From NCBI GenBank assembly GCA_014706295.1, contig JACSVZ010000007.1:5361699-5425698 (forward strand): DNA of 64,000 nt, read 5' to 3'. The notes beneath the pieces were generated by a model that made no database searches, was not told the origin of the DNA, and worked only from the letters and a program-made list of their open reading frames with translations. The position numbers were made by a program, and so were the translations under genes. Below, in pieces: positions 1 to 14,600 of this stretch. Every line of letters starts with the position of its first letter. Within the stretch, counting starts at the first letter, position 1. Source of the DNA: Lycocorax pyrrhopterus obiensis (Eukaryota > Chordata > Aves > Passeriformes > Paradisaeidae).

Positions 1-2555
1 TTCTGTAAGAGCTTTCAGTTGAGTGGACTGCAAAGGACTCTGTTACAGAAAGGAAAGGATTACTGGTGTCAAGGACTTCAGTATTTGAGGTGAGCTTTTA
101 TCAAACGCTCTGCTCATCCTGTACACAGAGCTTCACTCTGATCCTGGTATGTGAAGGACTTTTTAACATGCATTATGATCTAGTTCCTCTGCACAGACTA
201 GCATATTCTAGCTGGCAAAAACACAACAGGCAGCGCTTCAGAATTTTATACAGCCCAAAATACATATAGTTACTGCTGATTTCTCCATGGAAAACCTCAT
301 ATATAACTTAAGCAACATCTGACCATATTTCTGGACTTGATTCAACTTTCATTTAAGCTTTGGAGTTCACCTTTGAAGAAGGTTCAGCTTTTAAGTTCTT
401 GTGTTTTCTCACTTTTAAAATGGGCATAAAAGTATTTCTCATAAAAGATCAGAACTAAAGTGCAGAAGGAACATGCACAGCAGTGCCTTATTTGATTCCT
501 TAGTTTTGATGCTTTTGTCTACCAGAATAATGGTGAAGTGAGCCCTCAGACTGCAAGGATTTGGTGAGCATTTTTTTTGAGAAACTTAAAAAGTAGCAAT
601 GAAAATATGGCAGTGAGTGGTTAATCCAAGTCCTTTCGGGTTCTTTCCCTATTTTATTTTCATGGCTCGAGATGCTCAGCACCCTCCTCAACAAATTCCT
701 GACTCACTTTCTCTGCTCACACCACTGCACCCTTACTGCACAGAAGGATTTTGCATTCTATCCTCAACAATCCTCCATCAGTGAGGTTTCAAAGTCAATA
801 AATTAATGAATTTCACTAGAAGTGGGATTTCCCAAATCTGTCACAGTTGTTGCTATTTTGGACAGAATGAAGAGGGGAAGGAACATCTGTACCTAATTTT
901 GTCCTGCTGTTCATGTTTCTAATTTCTTTGGGATATTTATGGTTGAAAGGGGTTATGTATCTTTTCTAGTACAGTGAAACTGCTTTTGCAGACTTACCCA
1001 GATTTCTCAGGTGGAAGGCTCCCTGAAGTTAAAACACGTTCAAACAAAACTCTGGTATTGTTGTCCTCTTTAAAAACAGAAAGGAAAAAATCACACAGAG
1101 TAAAATATATTAAAGACAATTTCAAATATGTCCATTCAAAGAAATGTGTACATTGAATTAAGTGTAAGGCTGACTTTCATGGATTTGAATTTCAGTAAGT
1201 ATAAAAAGAGATCTAAATGCCCACATAAAACTTTACCGATGTAAATGCCACTGTGAATTCATTCTTTAAAAGTCTGTTTTTATTGATAGTGACAAACTGA
1301 TCCTAATACAGGTTCTTTTATAACAGCACAGCTATTGCTTGGCATCTCTTCAGGATTTCTGGGGGTTTTATCCATTTTTAAAAATTATCTCAATAGCATA
1401 TCTCGGTAAATTTAAATTTGGCCTTTCAATTCATTGCCTTTTAAATCAGGGCAATATTAATATACTTGTATATTCCTCAGAAGTCCTCCCAAAATTATTA
1501 GACCTGGTTCCCAACAAGCAGTCAGTCTTGGTAAGTTGCCGGCTGGGGAGATGGAGTGGTTGGTGGATTTGTTCCTAAAACTGCCAACTCCTGCCCTGTG
1601 CATTGTACCACCTCTTACACTTACAGGAGTTCAGAGATCAGTTCTGGGTCTCAGGAGTTCTGATGGGTTATTAAATAGAACAATAAACTGGTGAGTTTTA
1701 AGACAATTTTTTCTCACGGCAACCTACAGAAAGGCATTGCTAATATTCATGTAGACCCACAATAATTTATCTCAAAATTAAATACACTTTAACACGGAAA
1801 AAATCTCTCAGTTTACAGCTCACAGGAGAAAAAACTCAAAATCTTTAAACTTCCAGTGCCTGAAAAACCAAGGTACTATAGTCTGACAGGAAATGAATGG
1901 TGCCATGAGCTGCAGAATCCACACAACAGCTTGGGTTTCTTTTTAAGAAGGCTATTCAGCCCCTGCCTCAGGGAATCCCACCCAGAGATCTTCCACCACC
2001 ACCTCCACCTCCTGCCAGGTCCCCCCAGCCCCTTGTGCCCCAGTGCCTGTGCCCTGCTCTTTCCATTGCAGCTCCCCAGCAATTTCCAAGCAGGACTGAT
2101 ATGCACAGTATTGATTTTATATCTTGCTCATCTCATCTACTTGGGGAGAATGAGTTTAAATTAATTCTAGTCAGGACTAGCTAATCCCTCATCCTCTCTC
2201 CTTCTAAACTCCTTTAGATCTTTTTCCTCAGTGTACTGTATTTAGTATTTAGACTCCTCAGTGTACTTCTCACTGTTCACAGCAGACGCTGTAAAAGTCC
2301 TGCACTGCCAGTGAGTTACAATTTGCAAAGTTCATTCTCCTGTCTTCAGCAGAATCAAGATTTAATGTCCCCGTACTTCTGGAGCTTCGGTACGGACCAA
2401 CCAGCAGGTTTTGTTTTCAGATTAACTGCTGAGCTTCATGAAGAGGTGTCATTGCTCTTCAAGAAGAATTTAAACACCAAGAACTTGGCCTGGACCTAAA
2501 CTCACAGTGAAGGCAGAGTAATGCTTCATTAGACCTCTCAGAGCTTAAAGCTTAC
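1..2555 (-). other. CSTF3: CSTF3 intron 15 (partial)
   Basis: AT-rich non-coding sequence downstream of the exon 15 donor. I looked on the minus strand for the next exon, expected to read [12 protein letters not shown], and did not find it. A pyrimidine-rich patch at about 1960-2060 carries CCACC/CCTCC repeats and has no recognised function. Confidence 0.8.
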
Positions 2556-2658
2556 CATTAAGGTGGGAAAGGTAGTCGATATATGCCAGTACATATTCTG
2601 GAATGTCCCCGTATTTTTTCAGCCCTAGCTCAAAAATCTTAAAGGCCACAGACTTATC
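2556..2658 (-). CDS. CSTF3: CSTF3 exon 15 (residues 426-460), last exon in the window
   Basis: A 103-base exon encoding [17 protein letters not shown] to YIDYLSHLN plus the first base of the next codon. The acceptor is GTTTGCAG and the donor G|GTAAGC. Later HAT-C exons, the CstF-64/CstF-50 binding tail and the 3' UTR are outside the window. Confidence 0.97.
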
Positions 2659-5600
2659 CTGCAAACATTGGGGGGAAAAAAAAAAGTTATTAGCTTCAGT
2701 GAGCTGTGCACCCTCCTGACACTTGTTTAGGATCAGGGTGAGCACCTGTGATTACCTTACTACAATAATACTCCATTAAAGCTGCAGTAACATAGACATG
2801 GTGGCGGGTCCGGGCATCCTCTCTCGCTTTCTTAAATATCGTCCTTCCGGATTTAATGCCTTCTGCTCGCCTTGCAAATTTCATGTACTGGATATAAACC
2901 TAAGGTGCACATTAATATTTAAATAGCATCAGTGCTAACGAAGAATACCAGGATACCATTAAGTTTTTTACTACATCTGAAATAATCTTGACTCACAAAA
3001 TACAGCAAATAAAACGTAATAGAAACAAGGCTGCCTTGTGCCTCTGTGTTGTTTTGCTTTAAATACCGAGGCAAACCTTTTATAGATTTTTTTAAATAAA
3101 AAAAAGGAATACACCTAAGACTGATCCCATGGAAAGACAGTCGTTAATACACAGATTTTTCAAGGAAGGGGAGGTAAGGAGATGAATGTAATTTACATAA
3201 GCTGGTGCCTTCAGAGAACTCAAGCTTGCTGTAAAAATAGTAACTTTCCAATAAAGTTAAGATATCCATAAATCCAAGGAACAGCCAAAAGGCCTGATGA
3301 AGCATTTTACTGTACATTATACAATCCAAGATACAAATCATCCTGCATGCAAGTATTTATACCTGATCAAGGAAATAATGAATGTGCTACTTAATTCAGT
3401 GGCCAATTTGATTTGCATTTCTTTGGGATTCAACTTTCCTTCACTCTGAATTAGATCACAAATACCAGCATTCCTCAAGCAGGAGGAACCGGTACACGGT
3501 TTCCCACAAAATGTGCCTTTGGGAAGCATTATGATGTGTCTCTAAAGAAGGGAGTGTGTCAGTAAATGGATACCTCTCCTCTGACACTGACCTGTTGTTT
3601 AGTGTTAGACCTCACACCTTCCTTTTGACTTCTCGTGCTTTGTTGTGTCTGTTTATAATAAACTAAATAACTTTTTGAGGGCAGGTTACTTCTGACACCA
3701 CTTGTGCAGCACTACCACAGCTGGCATATGAACAGTGTTTACTGTGCCACTTCAGCAGAGGTACAGCAGCACTCTGATACTTATTTGGTGCATTACAGAT
3801 TTATTTGCAAGCTACATGGCCACAGGATGGTTATGAAATCTTTTATATCTTTTATCTTCATTACTTGTTGTAAAAGACTGTGTAAAAGAGACAGAGGAGG
3901 AAAGTGCACATGACTTAGTTTATTTAAATGGATTAAAGACTGTAATTATCAATCTTGCCAAAATTTTAATCTAATTCTGCCATCTCAGTACTCCTCCTGC
4001 TCCATCATCCCTGTGACCCAAGGAACTCCTGTAAGTATTTCCCCATCCTCTGCATGCATTGGGTGACAATCCATGGAGATGTGGAGACACTGAGGATGAT
4101 CTTACCAGCGTGGGATCGATGTCCTCGATGGCCAGGAGCCGGTTATAGATGCTGTGCACCTTCTCATACTTCATCCGGCTCTAAGTGAAAGGAAACACAG
4201 ACTGCTTGGTAACTCCATTCCAGATCAGCTCTCAGAATGCAAAACTCAGGCTGAAGACAAAACTAGAATTTTCCAGTTTCCATTTTTCCCTGGCTGAACA
4301 CTGTGCATGTCAGCCCCTTTACTCAGATACATTTTCTGTCCTGTGCAGACATTTTTTGCTTCCCACATTAATTTCCCACTAGTGGTTGCATACATGCTTT
4401 TCAGGAGTCTCTGAAGTCTTTTTCTAATGTAGTGATACTGCAGCAGAACTGCCATTGGAGGTGTTTGGCATAAAAAGACCGTATCCTTTACCTCTGTCTA
4501 AAAGTAATGTGCAAATAGGTAGGAAAACCACCTTCTTAAGTCTCCAACCTGCACATTTCCAATAATCCATTCTGTTCCCTGCCAGCTGCAGCCCTCCAGG
4601 CTGTACTGTGCAGCCTTGGAAAATCAGGACACTTAGCATACAGGAGGCTGCACTGAAAACCAAGGAAGGATTTTTCTTTTAAAGGCAAAGGCTTTTTCCC
4701 CCCTATTGTCCTGAAGCTCCTCCTGCAAAGATTCTTTCATGATAAAAGAAGTGGGCAAAATATACCCTGCAGAGGACTCTACAGTCCTCACCTGACCAGT
4801 GGGAAACAGCCTTTATTCCTGGTGGAATAAACACCACGGGGCACTGCTCCTTGTGGAGGCTGCACAGTGAGGTGGTGGCCTGGGTAAAGAGATTCCTCCA
4901 GAGAGCTGCAGCAAAGGTGGCTCCCATCTTCTGTCACAGCCGTGCCAACACAAACATCAACTCCCCAAGAATCAGACACAAAAGGTGCCCTTTATGCCCA
5001 TTTCAAAAGTGAGGAAGCTGATGCTCTGGGAAATGGAAATTTGTAAGCATTTCACCCTTATGATAATATTAGAAATATGGTCAGTGTTTAAATGGAAAGA
5101 CAGTAGATCTTCAAAACTTTTGTAACTCATACTATGGGCTTTTCCACTCCATTTTGTCAGCTCCATCTCAGAAACATTGAATGAGAATAAGGCTAGCAGA
5201 ATCAGTAAATTAATTCTACAGAATTTTGTGTACTCAGTATGTTTCAAATAAATGACATTATCAATGGGAGATGTATTTGGATTTTAACGTCAGTACATCA
5301 CTGTTTTTGCTCACCTCTTCATAATCTGCATATGCAAAATAAAGAAGCATATTCTTCTTTAATAAAGTGCTGATCGCTCTTTCATAAATATTAGCAGCCT
5401 CATCACTGAAAAGTTTAGCATTGTTCATGTCCTGTTATAAAATAAATATAATAATATAATTGTTCAGCATCTGTGACAATGAAGGCCAATTTATGGAAAA
5501 TCTTCTGTTTGTGAAAAGTCCCAGTGAATTTCCATTCAGTGCTCCAACAAAGAGACAATCATCTCCCCAGTACTTAAGGAACCACAAAATCAGGCCCAAA

Positions 5601-8600
5601 AAATCCCCCAAGCCTAAAACTGGCCAAGATGGAAACAGTTTTTCACAATTCTTATCTAAAATGCAGACATTGTTATTATCTAAAATTTTTAATTTCCCCA
5701 TTTTAAAATCCTGAACATGTCACAACTTATGGTGCTAACTATTTTTCACACCCCCCTCCTTGATTCTGAGGAAAAATTGACAGCCCATCATGTCAAAGCA
5801 AGGAAATAAGAGAAAACCAGTGGCTGGCAGCTTACCCCTTTCTCAGCCAGCAGCTTACTGGACTGCTCGAGGTACTGAGCTGCTTCATACCAGATGTCTG
5901 GGTGATGGCCCAGCACCAGCAGACACTGCTCATAGGCAAACATCACTGTGGGCAAAACATGCAACAAACACTCCTTGTAAATGGTACCACCTCGCACAAC
6001 CCAAGTATGACATACAAAAATCATCACATGAATCAGACAATATCAACACTAACTGGCTTCGAATACAATGATCACTGCTGCAGTTCTCTTATATTGCCAG
6101 GAACTTTATGAATTGTAACCAGCAGCTAAAACCCGCCGTGTCCACAGAGGAAGAAGCACAGCTCACTCAATACCAGCCATAAAATCAGGCTGCAAGCTAC
6201 TGTTTCCTGACCTGCACAGGAGGTTCAGGGGCACACCACTACAGCACTGTCTCCCCAAATCCATTTATAACTTTCAGCTTGGCTTTAGCAAAATCTGGAT
6301 TGTTTTTTTATAAAAAAAAACACCAACACAATTCAAGAAACTCAATCAACTTCTACTCCAGCATGGCACCTGAACACCAAATCACATCATTACTTATGCT
6401 GGAGCCAAGAAATACAATTCTCTGTGCCCTAGCCCAACACCTAATTACCTCTTTTTGTTATGAGAGTTTGATCTTCTGTTCGTAGAGGGTTGCTCTTTTC
6501 CCACTGGATGTACTTCTTCCACATGTCCACCTGCTGAGCCTCTTGGGGGGTGTTTTGGGGGGGGACAGAGGGAGCGTTGCGGTCCAGGCCTTTCATCACT
6601 GTCTCATATTCCTGAAACAGAAGCAATGTTGTGAAGAGCAGATTTAAACACACTGAACATTTACTTTAGGTTATGCTTTCTAAAACAAATACAAATATTT
6701 TAGCATCAAAATTTATCATCAAAACAGTAATGTATAATTTGGCTTACAACCACTACACTAACCAACCTTACTAGTTTGACACACTTTTATTTGAAGTAAG
6801 AACCAAGTTTAATGCTGGTTTGTAGAATTAAATAGAACAAAGAAAAGTCAACAGGAGGTTGTACCTTTGCCACACGTCGTGCATTCATATAATCTCTACT
6901 CCTGTCCTCAATCATCTTCTTAGCTAAGTGGATATTGATGCCCTGGAGAAGGAAAAAAGGAATTGGGAATGTGCAATTTCACTTTGGAAATACTGCATCT
7001 TATTTCATACAGGAAAGAGCTTGAAAGGGGACGCAAAAGTGAGCAAGGACAAAGCTATCTTAAAATACCAATCTCAAAATATTTATTTCATAATAAATGT
7101 ATGGGCAAGAACTTATATCAAAGGATAAATTCACTACTAAAATTCAACTGACCTGAAGCACCTCAGCATATTTTTAATCACTTTCAAAAATACAATGAAT
7201 TTCACATGAACTGTTGTGGGTGAAAGTGAGAAGAATGTATTTGTGATTTACAATTCTGCTCTTAAATGTTGGTCAGTGACAGCTCCCTGCCTTGCTGCTC
7301 ACCAGGTGAAGACAGACAGCACATGAGCAACTTGATTTTCTCGTACAAGGAGTACCAGAGATTGACCTCCAGGCTCAAAGCTCTGCCTCCTCCTCTGATC
7401 CTGAAGTAACTGACAGCTCTTAGAAGAGGTTCCATACAACACACACCCTGCCACAGGCATACCTTTGTCAGCTGAGCCTGAGATGTGTCAGCACTGCGTG
7501 GCACCCCTTCAGGACTGCACACGTGCAGAGGGCTCTGCCGTTGTGCTCAGCAAGACCAGCAGGGGCTGGGGGCAGCCAGGCCCTGGTCACAGGTCCTGGC
7601 AAGAACAAAACTTCAAAGGACTGCTCTTAGGCAGGAAAAGCAACTACCCTTTGGCTGATGCCTGTGTCTGGGTGGATTTTGCTGGTGTGGTTTGCCAAGA
7701 CTTTGCAGAAGATGCGCAGAGCTTTCAGTCTGAGTGCAAAGAGGCACCCGAGCTGGGAAGCAAAGGCACTCACTATGGAATCAAAGGCACTGTCTGGGAT
7801 AGCCACCTGGGCCAGGTAGCACACAAACCCAGCAATGCCCCAGTTAACCCAGGACCAGGCTGAGGATGCAGCAGGATTCTCCTGGGATGCACTCCCAGCT
7901 CAGCAGCCATGTGGCTTTGTGAGCCAGACTGTCACTTTGTCACTGAGACAGAGGTCTCCCTAAGAGCTCTACCACTTCTGACCATTTAGTTAATTAAGGA
8001 CTGGTGACTGACAGGCTGGTATCATCACCTGGTGGCTACAGCTGAGCTAAACGGAAGCTTGAGAGTACTTGAATTACAGCAAATTGACAATAACCTTCCA
8101 TACTGAGACCTGCCTGAGGTCTCTGTGTTGTTGAGCTACTGACATGGGGAATCACCACCCCCTCAAAGAGCCCTCCTGGTGAGGAGCATTTCCCTGTGTC
8201 AGGACACCCATGAGCAGCAGCCCTTCCCTCGAGGCCAGTGTAGCCAGAACAGAACGGGCAGAACCCCGTGTCTGAGCGGAGTGCCAGCCCTCAGCTTCCA
8301 GCAGCTTGGAACGGCCTGAGGGACTGCTTGGAGTTGCAGGTGTCAGCCAGAACTGCCTCAACTGGAAACTGGACAGGGTTGAGCCACTGTTTTGGCAGCC
8401 TCCCTATGGATAATGGAAGCAGCAGGAACCAGCAGCGACAGCCTTCGCTTGCTGTGTGGGAGGGTTTATGGGGAAGTTGCATTCAGGATTTTCCTACACT
8501 GGAGACGGCATGTCCTGGGTACCCTCCCTGGTGACAGCAGGTTATCTGTGGCATCCCCAAACACCTATGGGGCACTGAGTTGTTACGGCACACACTTGTG

Positions 8601-11600
8601 GCTGAGGGTGCCTGGAGTTCTCCCACCCAGAGGTTCTCCCACCAGCTAAGCACCGTGGCCTTATTAACCTGATAGGGCACCAAGCTCACAACTTGCATAA
8701 ATAGCAACAAGGAAAGAGAAATTGGCCCTTCTTTCCTGCTCAGGGCAGAGTAACCCACAGTGACCATGCCTATGCACAACCAGCAGGACGAGTGCTGTAT
8801 GAACATCCCTGCTTGGCAGCGCTGAGCACGAGCGCATCCACATCAGCTTTGCAATCACACCGCTGCTGACTGGGGCTGGTTGGTCACCAGCTGTCACCAG
8901 ATGTGTTTAAAATACACTCTAAAGGTGCAGCTACAAACTGGCCGGCAAGGCCAGTGAGCTGAAGTTACACAGGCTGAAGACAGTGTGGGAGCAGACTCAC
9001 CTGAAGGGGTGCTGGAATGGCTTCAGGTGAAGGATGGTGAGGAGCATTTTTAAGCACTGAGACCATGCAATTTAATGCTGTGGAGGAAGTCTAAACCATC
9101 CCAGCTGAATGCCATTTGACCCTGTTTGACTGTAAGTGAAGGGAGGGGAGTGCCTCCTTGGGGACACAGGCCCTCAGTGCCAGCTGATGAACTCCAGCTC
9201 CATCACGATCACTGAGGACAGTGATGTCTCACTCACTCACTAGCAATGCCACTGGGCCAGCTGGGAAATGGGACAGTCAAATGTATGTATTTGAAATAAA
9301 TCAAAAAAATCACTCAGGCACCTGTAGAGTTTTGCCACGGGAGTTGGTACATACTGCACACGTAAAATATGTTTAAACTGCTGGTCATCTCTTTTATACA
9401 TACTTATTTAGTGGATATAGTTTGGGCACCATATTTGATTACATGGTAATTATTTCTTTCTTAATGTCACAAAGAATCACGTTGTTGATTACCTCTTCGT
9501 ATTTGTTATAATCTCTCCAGAGCTGCTCTATGTTTATCATGGGATTCACACAACCACGCTGGTAAACCCTACGGACAGCTGTGATCCTCTGGTTTTCTGC
9601 ATAAGATCCTACTGCTTCTCTAAACAGTGGGGAGAGAGATCAGCGTCAGCTATTACAGGTCACAACTGGCAGGAACATCAGCATTACATTAACTGTGCTT
9701 AAAAAAAGTGATTTTAAGGTACTTACACGCCTTTCAAAAAATTGATGTAATCCACCCAGATCTAGGTGAGAAAAAATATTACATATAGTGAAACCAATGT
9801 TTAGCTGTACTTCTCATAAAGTTAGAAATAAACTGTGTTTTGATAAAAAAAACATACCTGGTATGACATGATTTCCATGCCAATCTTATCCAGAGCAAAA
9901 TCATATGCCTGAGCCATTTTTTCTCTGAGGAAAAGAACCACAAAGACCATAAAGCAAGTGTTTAGTATTTTAAAAATTCTTTATTTAAGAGTATTCTTTT
10001 GTGCAGCAAATTCTAACCAAACATCGAGGAATGAGAAATATCATTCAACAGCTGAGAGCAAAAACTGGTATTCAGATAGCTTGAAATTCTGTATTTAGAT
10101 TCTGTTGGGGTTTTGGTTGTTTGTTTTATTCAAGAATTATTTAAATGCATTGATGGCAATCCAGCATTTTAACAGTTCCTGGCCCACCCCAAGTCAGTGG
10201 AAATCCACGAATACTACATGAAGTTGAGAAGAAAACAACTGCTCTCCACATCTTCTCAGCTGCAGATGCACCCATGGCTTCTTATTTTTTCCCCTCAGAG
10301 TTTCCCAAACCTTTCTGCAATTCTCCAGGAACCCAAAAGGTTGGGGCAATTAGGAGTAGCTCCCTTGTGTGAATCCTTCACATGATTTCTTATTCCCCCA
10401 AATTCAAAGTATTTTCCCTCAAATCGAAAATGTTCACAGAATTTCCTTGGTTAAGTTTCAGTGAAAGCTGTTTTTTCTCTCCCCCACTTTTCTCCTAGTT
10501 TCCTTTACTCAAACATACTTCAGTACCTTATTACCTCTTGACCACATTAAAAGGAAAAACAGAGGAAAGGCAAACTGAATAAACTGACACTTCTAAAATT
10601 GCTTCAAAACAGTCTTCTAAAAATAAATTAAAACCTGTTGCTTATTTTCTCTGTTAATGCATTATTTATGCTGCCAATTACAGTGCAAAGAAATTATGGT
10701 GGGCTGGGGAAGAAATAGTTTATAGATGCTGGAAGTTACTAGTATTTTTTGGAACTCAATCCACAGGAATATAAACAAGCAAAATGTAATAACTGAAAAG
10801 GGATGAAGATTAACATATCCCAAAATTTTGACAGCCTAAATTTTATGACTTTTTAATGCATTCCAAAACTTCCTCTAATTCTTGAACTCTTTACTGCTAC
10901 TGGTCTCAGCTGGAATCAGTGCTGAATTTTGTGGAGACTCTAAACAGGACACTGAGGGCAAGCACAAAGAGGAAGAAGTGTGTTTCAGGTTGGCTCAAGC
11001 ACCAATCCCATCTGCAGGGAACTGGCATGGATACACCAGCTCCTCCACTGCTCTTATCCCATCCTGTTACAGGAATCCAGACTAAGGAACCAATTTTACC
11101 CAACAAGCTCAATTAAAGAGACTTTAACGTTTTCTAAATGCACATTATATATTAACCCTCAACACTCCAACAGAAAATCCCCAGACAGATTTGTCACCCA
11201 GCTTCCTCCCCACCCCCAGTCAAAAATCAAGAAGAGATTCACCATAAAACTAGAATAATTCAGAGCAACTCTGTGAACTTACTTGTAACTAGGTAGCTTC
11301 CCCTTGGTTTCTCGTACATAGGAAAGGTAACATTTCCATAAATCAATGTGTAAAACCTTCATAAGGCAGCGCTGAAACAACTGTTTAATACATCAAGAAG
11401 ATGTGATCAGGATTCCAGATATAGAAAGTAGGTTTCTACTTTTAAAGCTATACAAAATGAATTTAAATAATCCTTGTAATTATGATTGAGATTTATAAGA
11501 AAGAATAAGTTAAACTACTCGTTCTTTTGACTAAAGAATCTCCATGCTATGCAAGGGAACCGGAGAGAATTAAGCAGAGAAATCCCCCGGCACACTTCAC

Positions 11601-14600
11601 TGATTAGAGCTTGGTAGCAACAACAAATCAACTTTAGTGATACTTTTTACCTGTGTTTCGCATTCAATGACAACTACAGCTTGTTTTCAATCTGATTTAG
11701 CCCAATCACAAGGTACTTGTTCTTGCTATAGAGATATATTACATATATTAATATGACTCACCTTTTCCACTTTGTCATAATTTTTTGCTTTAATCTATAG
11801 GGAAGCAGAAAAAAAACAAATCACTTAAGAAACTATTTTAGAATAGTAGGAATATATTGTTCATACAGTGCTACAGCATTCCAGTTGGTACTTTGGCTAC
11901 CTAAACTAATTACACTGAAACACCACATAACGTTGCAAAAATATAATTAAACATACAAAAATCATGTACTTTGTTGCAAAATTAGCAGGAGTTCTATTTT
12001 TTATTCTTCAATTCCAAAATGTAGGCACCAGTAGGCAAATTTCCTTTCCTGTATTCTGGTTTGAACACCCAGACTTAGCCCTTTATTTCAAGGCACTCTG
12101 TTGCCTTCAGTGCATATATTGATTTAGGTACCAGAGCTTCTAGATCAAGATCTAGTAAATTAAGGGTAAAATATCATATTTACAAAACTACTAGGCTAAT
12201 AAATGCATTATACGTGCACATTTATTTCTCAAAGTGCACTTTGCCCTAAGATGCTGATGCTGAATTAGGGAATAATAACCATGGAGAACCTGTTTTCCCA
12301 CAGCTGCCCCTGCCCTGGTGCTCCCTCCGAGGAGGGAGCAAACCACACTCACATGTCAGCAGCAGCTTCATTCAGCCACACACACACCACAAGGGCAGGG
12401 GGTGAAACCCAGACTCCAGCTAACAGGCTGCCTTTCGGGCAGGACAAAGGAAAGCACGAGACTGATGAGGGGGGCAGGCTGGCACCCTGCAGCTATTTGT
12501 TAGCTCCAGCTAGGGCAACATGCTAGGCGATCTCTACAGACACACTCTGATGGCACAAGGAAAATAACAACGCCCTTAAAAGACGCTTATCTGCCTTGAA
12601 ATAAAGTGCCTTTAATGAAATACGGATTTGTTATGCTGTGTTGCATTTTTGTAAAGCATCAAAGTCCCCTTTTAAATCTCATTGCTCTTTGTTTACTTAG
12701 AGGATTCCCCGCCTTTATTGTGGTGTGAAACACAAGCACCTCTCCATTTCCCCGAGGAGCACGGTGCAGGCAGAAAACAGCACCCTTTGCACCAGGGATT
12801 CATTATTTCATTTTATATCATTCCCACTCTAAAGCACAGCAGAATTTTTAATGGATGCAAGAGGAGACACGGACTGCAGGAGATCTAAAATAAGTATTCC
12901 CTGCCTCCTGTTTCTCGAGTGTCTCTACTCCTGCAACAGCCCGGTCCTGAGAGGCTTAAAAGAGCCATCCCCATTTCTCTCACTCCCAAAAAAGATCAGT
13001 TAAAAATGAGAGAATTCAAATAACATTGGAAAAAAACTTTATTGGCACACAAGGCAGACTGGACCCTTGTGTCTGTACCATACTTGAACTGGAGCAGTAT
13101 CCCACCAAGGTTGAAAGAATTTCACACAGTCCAGGATGGCAGGAAGGTAAACCTAATTGTGCCTTGCAAAGAGTCAAAAAAAAAAAAGAGACATTTTTAC
13201 TTCATTCTTTTTTGACAGTAACTTTTCATGTCCCTCAGCACCTATTACAACATGAAAACGATTCACTAAAGAGACAGAGCTCTCAGTCTATGCCTCCCAC
13301 TCCCTGAAATCTCCTGCTATCCTTGACTGAGTGAAAAAGAACAAATGGATCTTGGTTTCTATGTCTTAGCACACAGGACAGCTGCCTGCATCTTCTTTCC
13401 CTTGTACTTAAGTAAAGCCTTCAATAAGATATGCAGGATTAATTTTCTTTTTTAAACAGAGTGAGATAGGAGATAGTATGAATTCTTTTGTGAAAAGTAA
13501 ATAATTAATTCATGGCTTTGCCACTGACAAAAGGCATCAGCTTCTAGTTATTCAGTAATAAGACAAAAATAATTTTTAAAAGCTCAGAATGAAAAGCTGT
13601 AAGCAGACAGGGCAAAAAACGAGTTTGCCTCCCAGGTGTAGCCATGTAAACAGTGTCAGCAAGTTTAGTAGCTCCTGGAAGCACTGTCACCAGGAAACAT
13701 CAAAGGATGGAGCACAAGGAATACGTATCAATTAGACTGCATGCACTTCCCAGAACCAAAGACCTTGAAAAGAAAACTACTTTGCTAAGGAAAGAAGATA
13801 TATTCTTTATTTGCATGTGTTATGCCTCAAAGCAAAATATTTTCTACGTGATTATCATATATATGAAAAGCTGCTGACCACATCTGGACTTTAAGTCAGC
13901 GTTATATTATTTGTTAAATCCACACAAGTGGTTTGGTATCTTAAAATTCAGAAATCTTGGTACCCGTGAAGTTAGGACGTTGGCATGCAGAAGGATTTGT
14001 TTAAAAAAAAAAGCAAAGCAATACTGGCCAATGCTTACTGGGTCTCTCAGTGGAAAGCAACTATCTCTCCTGCAGGAATCTGTTTGCATTTCTTGGCTCA
14101 CCCCTCCCAAGCAAACACCCTGGCAGCCCTGGCTCAGGGAAAGTCCAGGCCCAGCAAGGGCAGGTGCTGCCTCCAGGACCCACCATCACACACTTCTTGG
14201 TTTTCCTATTACAGACACTGCAACAGGCAGTGATAAGATGTGGGAAAGCATTAAAGAACTGACATTAATACTGTAATTTTGTCCTTACAAGACAATCATA
14301 AAGTCAACTGTATTTACAGCAGCTTATCCTCCAATTTCTAAGGCTGCCAGGATTCTGGGCAATATTCTGATTGCTTTAATTAAAGAGTCAGGTGTTACCC
14401 TCACAGGCTGACACATAGGAGTGGCTCCACCACGAATCCACCTCCTATTCAATGAGCGGAGGGATACCCTCATTCCAGGGTAAAATCCATGCAATGAGTG
14501 TCTCCCATCCATCCTTGAAGACTACACAAAGACCACCCAGTCTGACCAGCTATGCTTGGACATTCCTGTAGCAAAACACACCTGAACCTGCCTTCCTCTG

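Noticed and set aside
1..2555. CSTF3 exon 16 expected next on the minus strand
   Set aside because: No reading in any minus frame resembles the expected [12 protein letters not shown] sequence. The exon must lie beyond the window.
7465..7863. 132-codon plus-strand open frame in CSTF3 intron 8
   Set aside because: Lies antisense inside an intron in a GC-richer block, with no recognised homology and no exon signals that I could support.
11283..11371. Alternative start of CSTF3 exon 5 at the AG nine bases downstream
   Set aside because: It would delete the conserved LFQ that links exon 4 to RCLMKV. The upstream AACAG acceptor keeps the family sequence.
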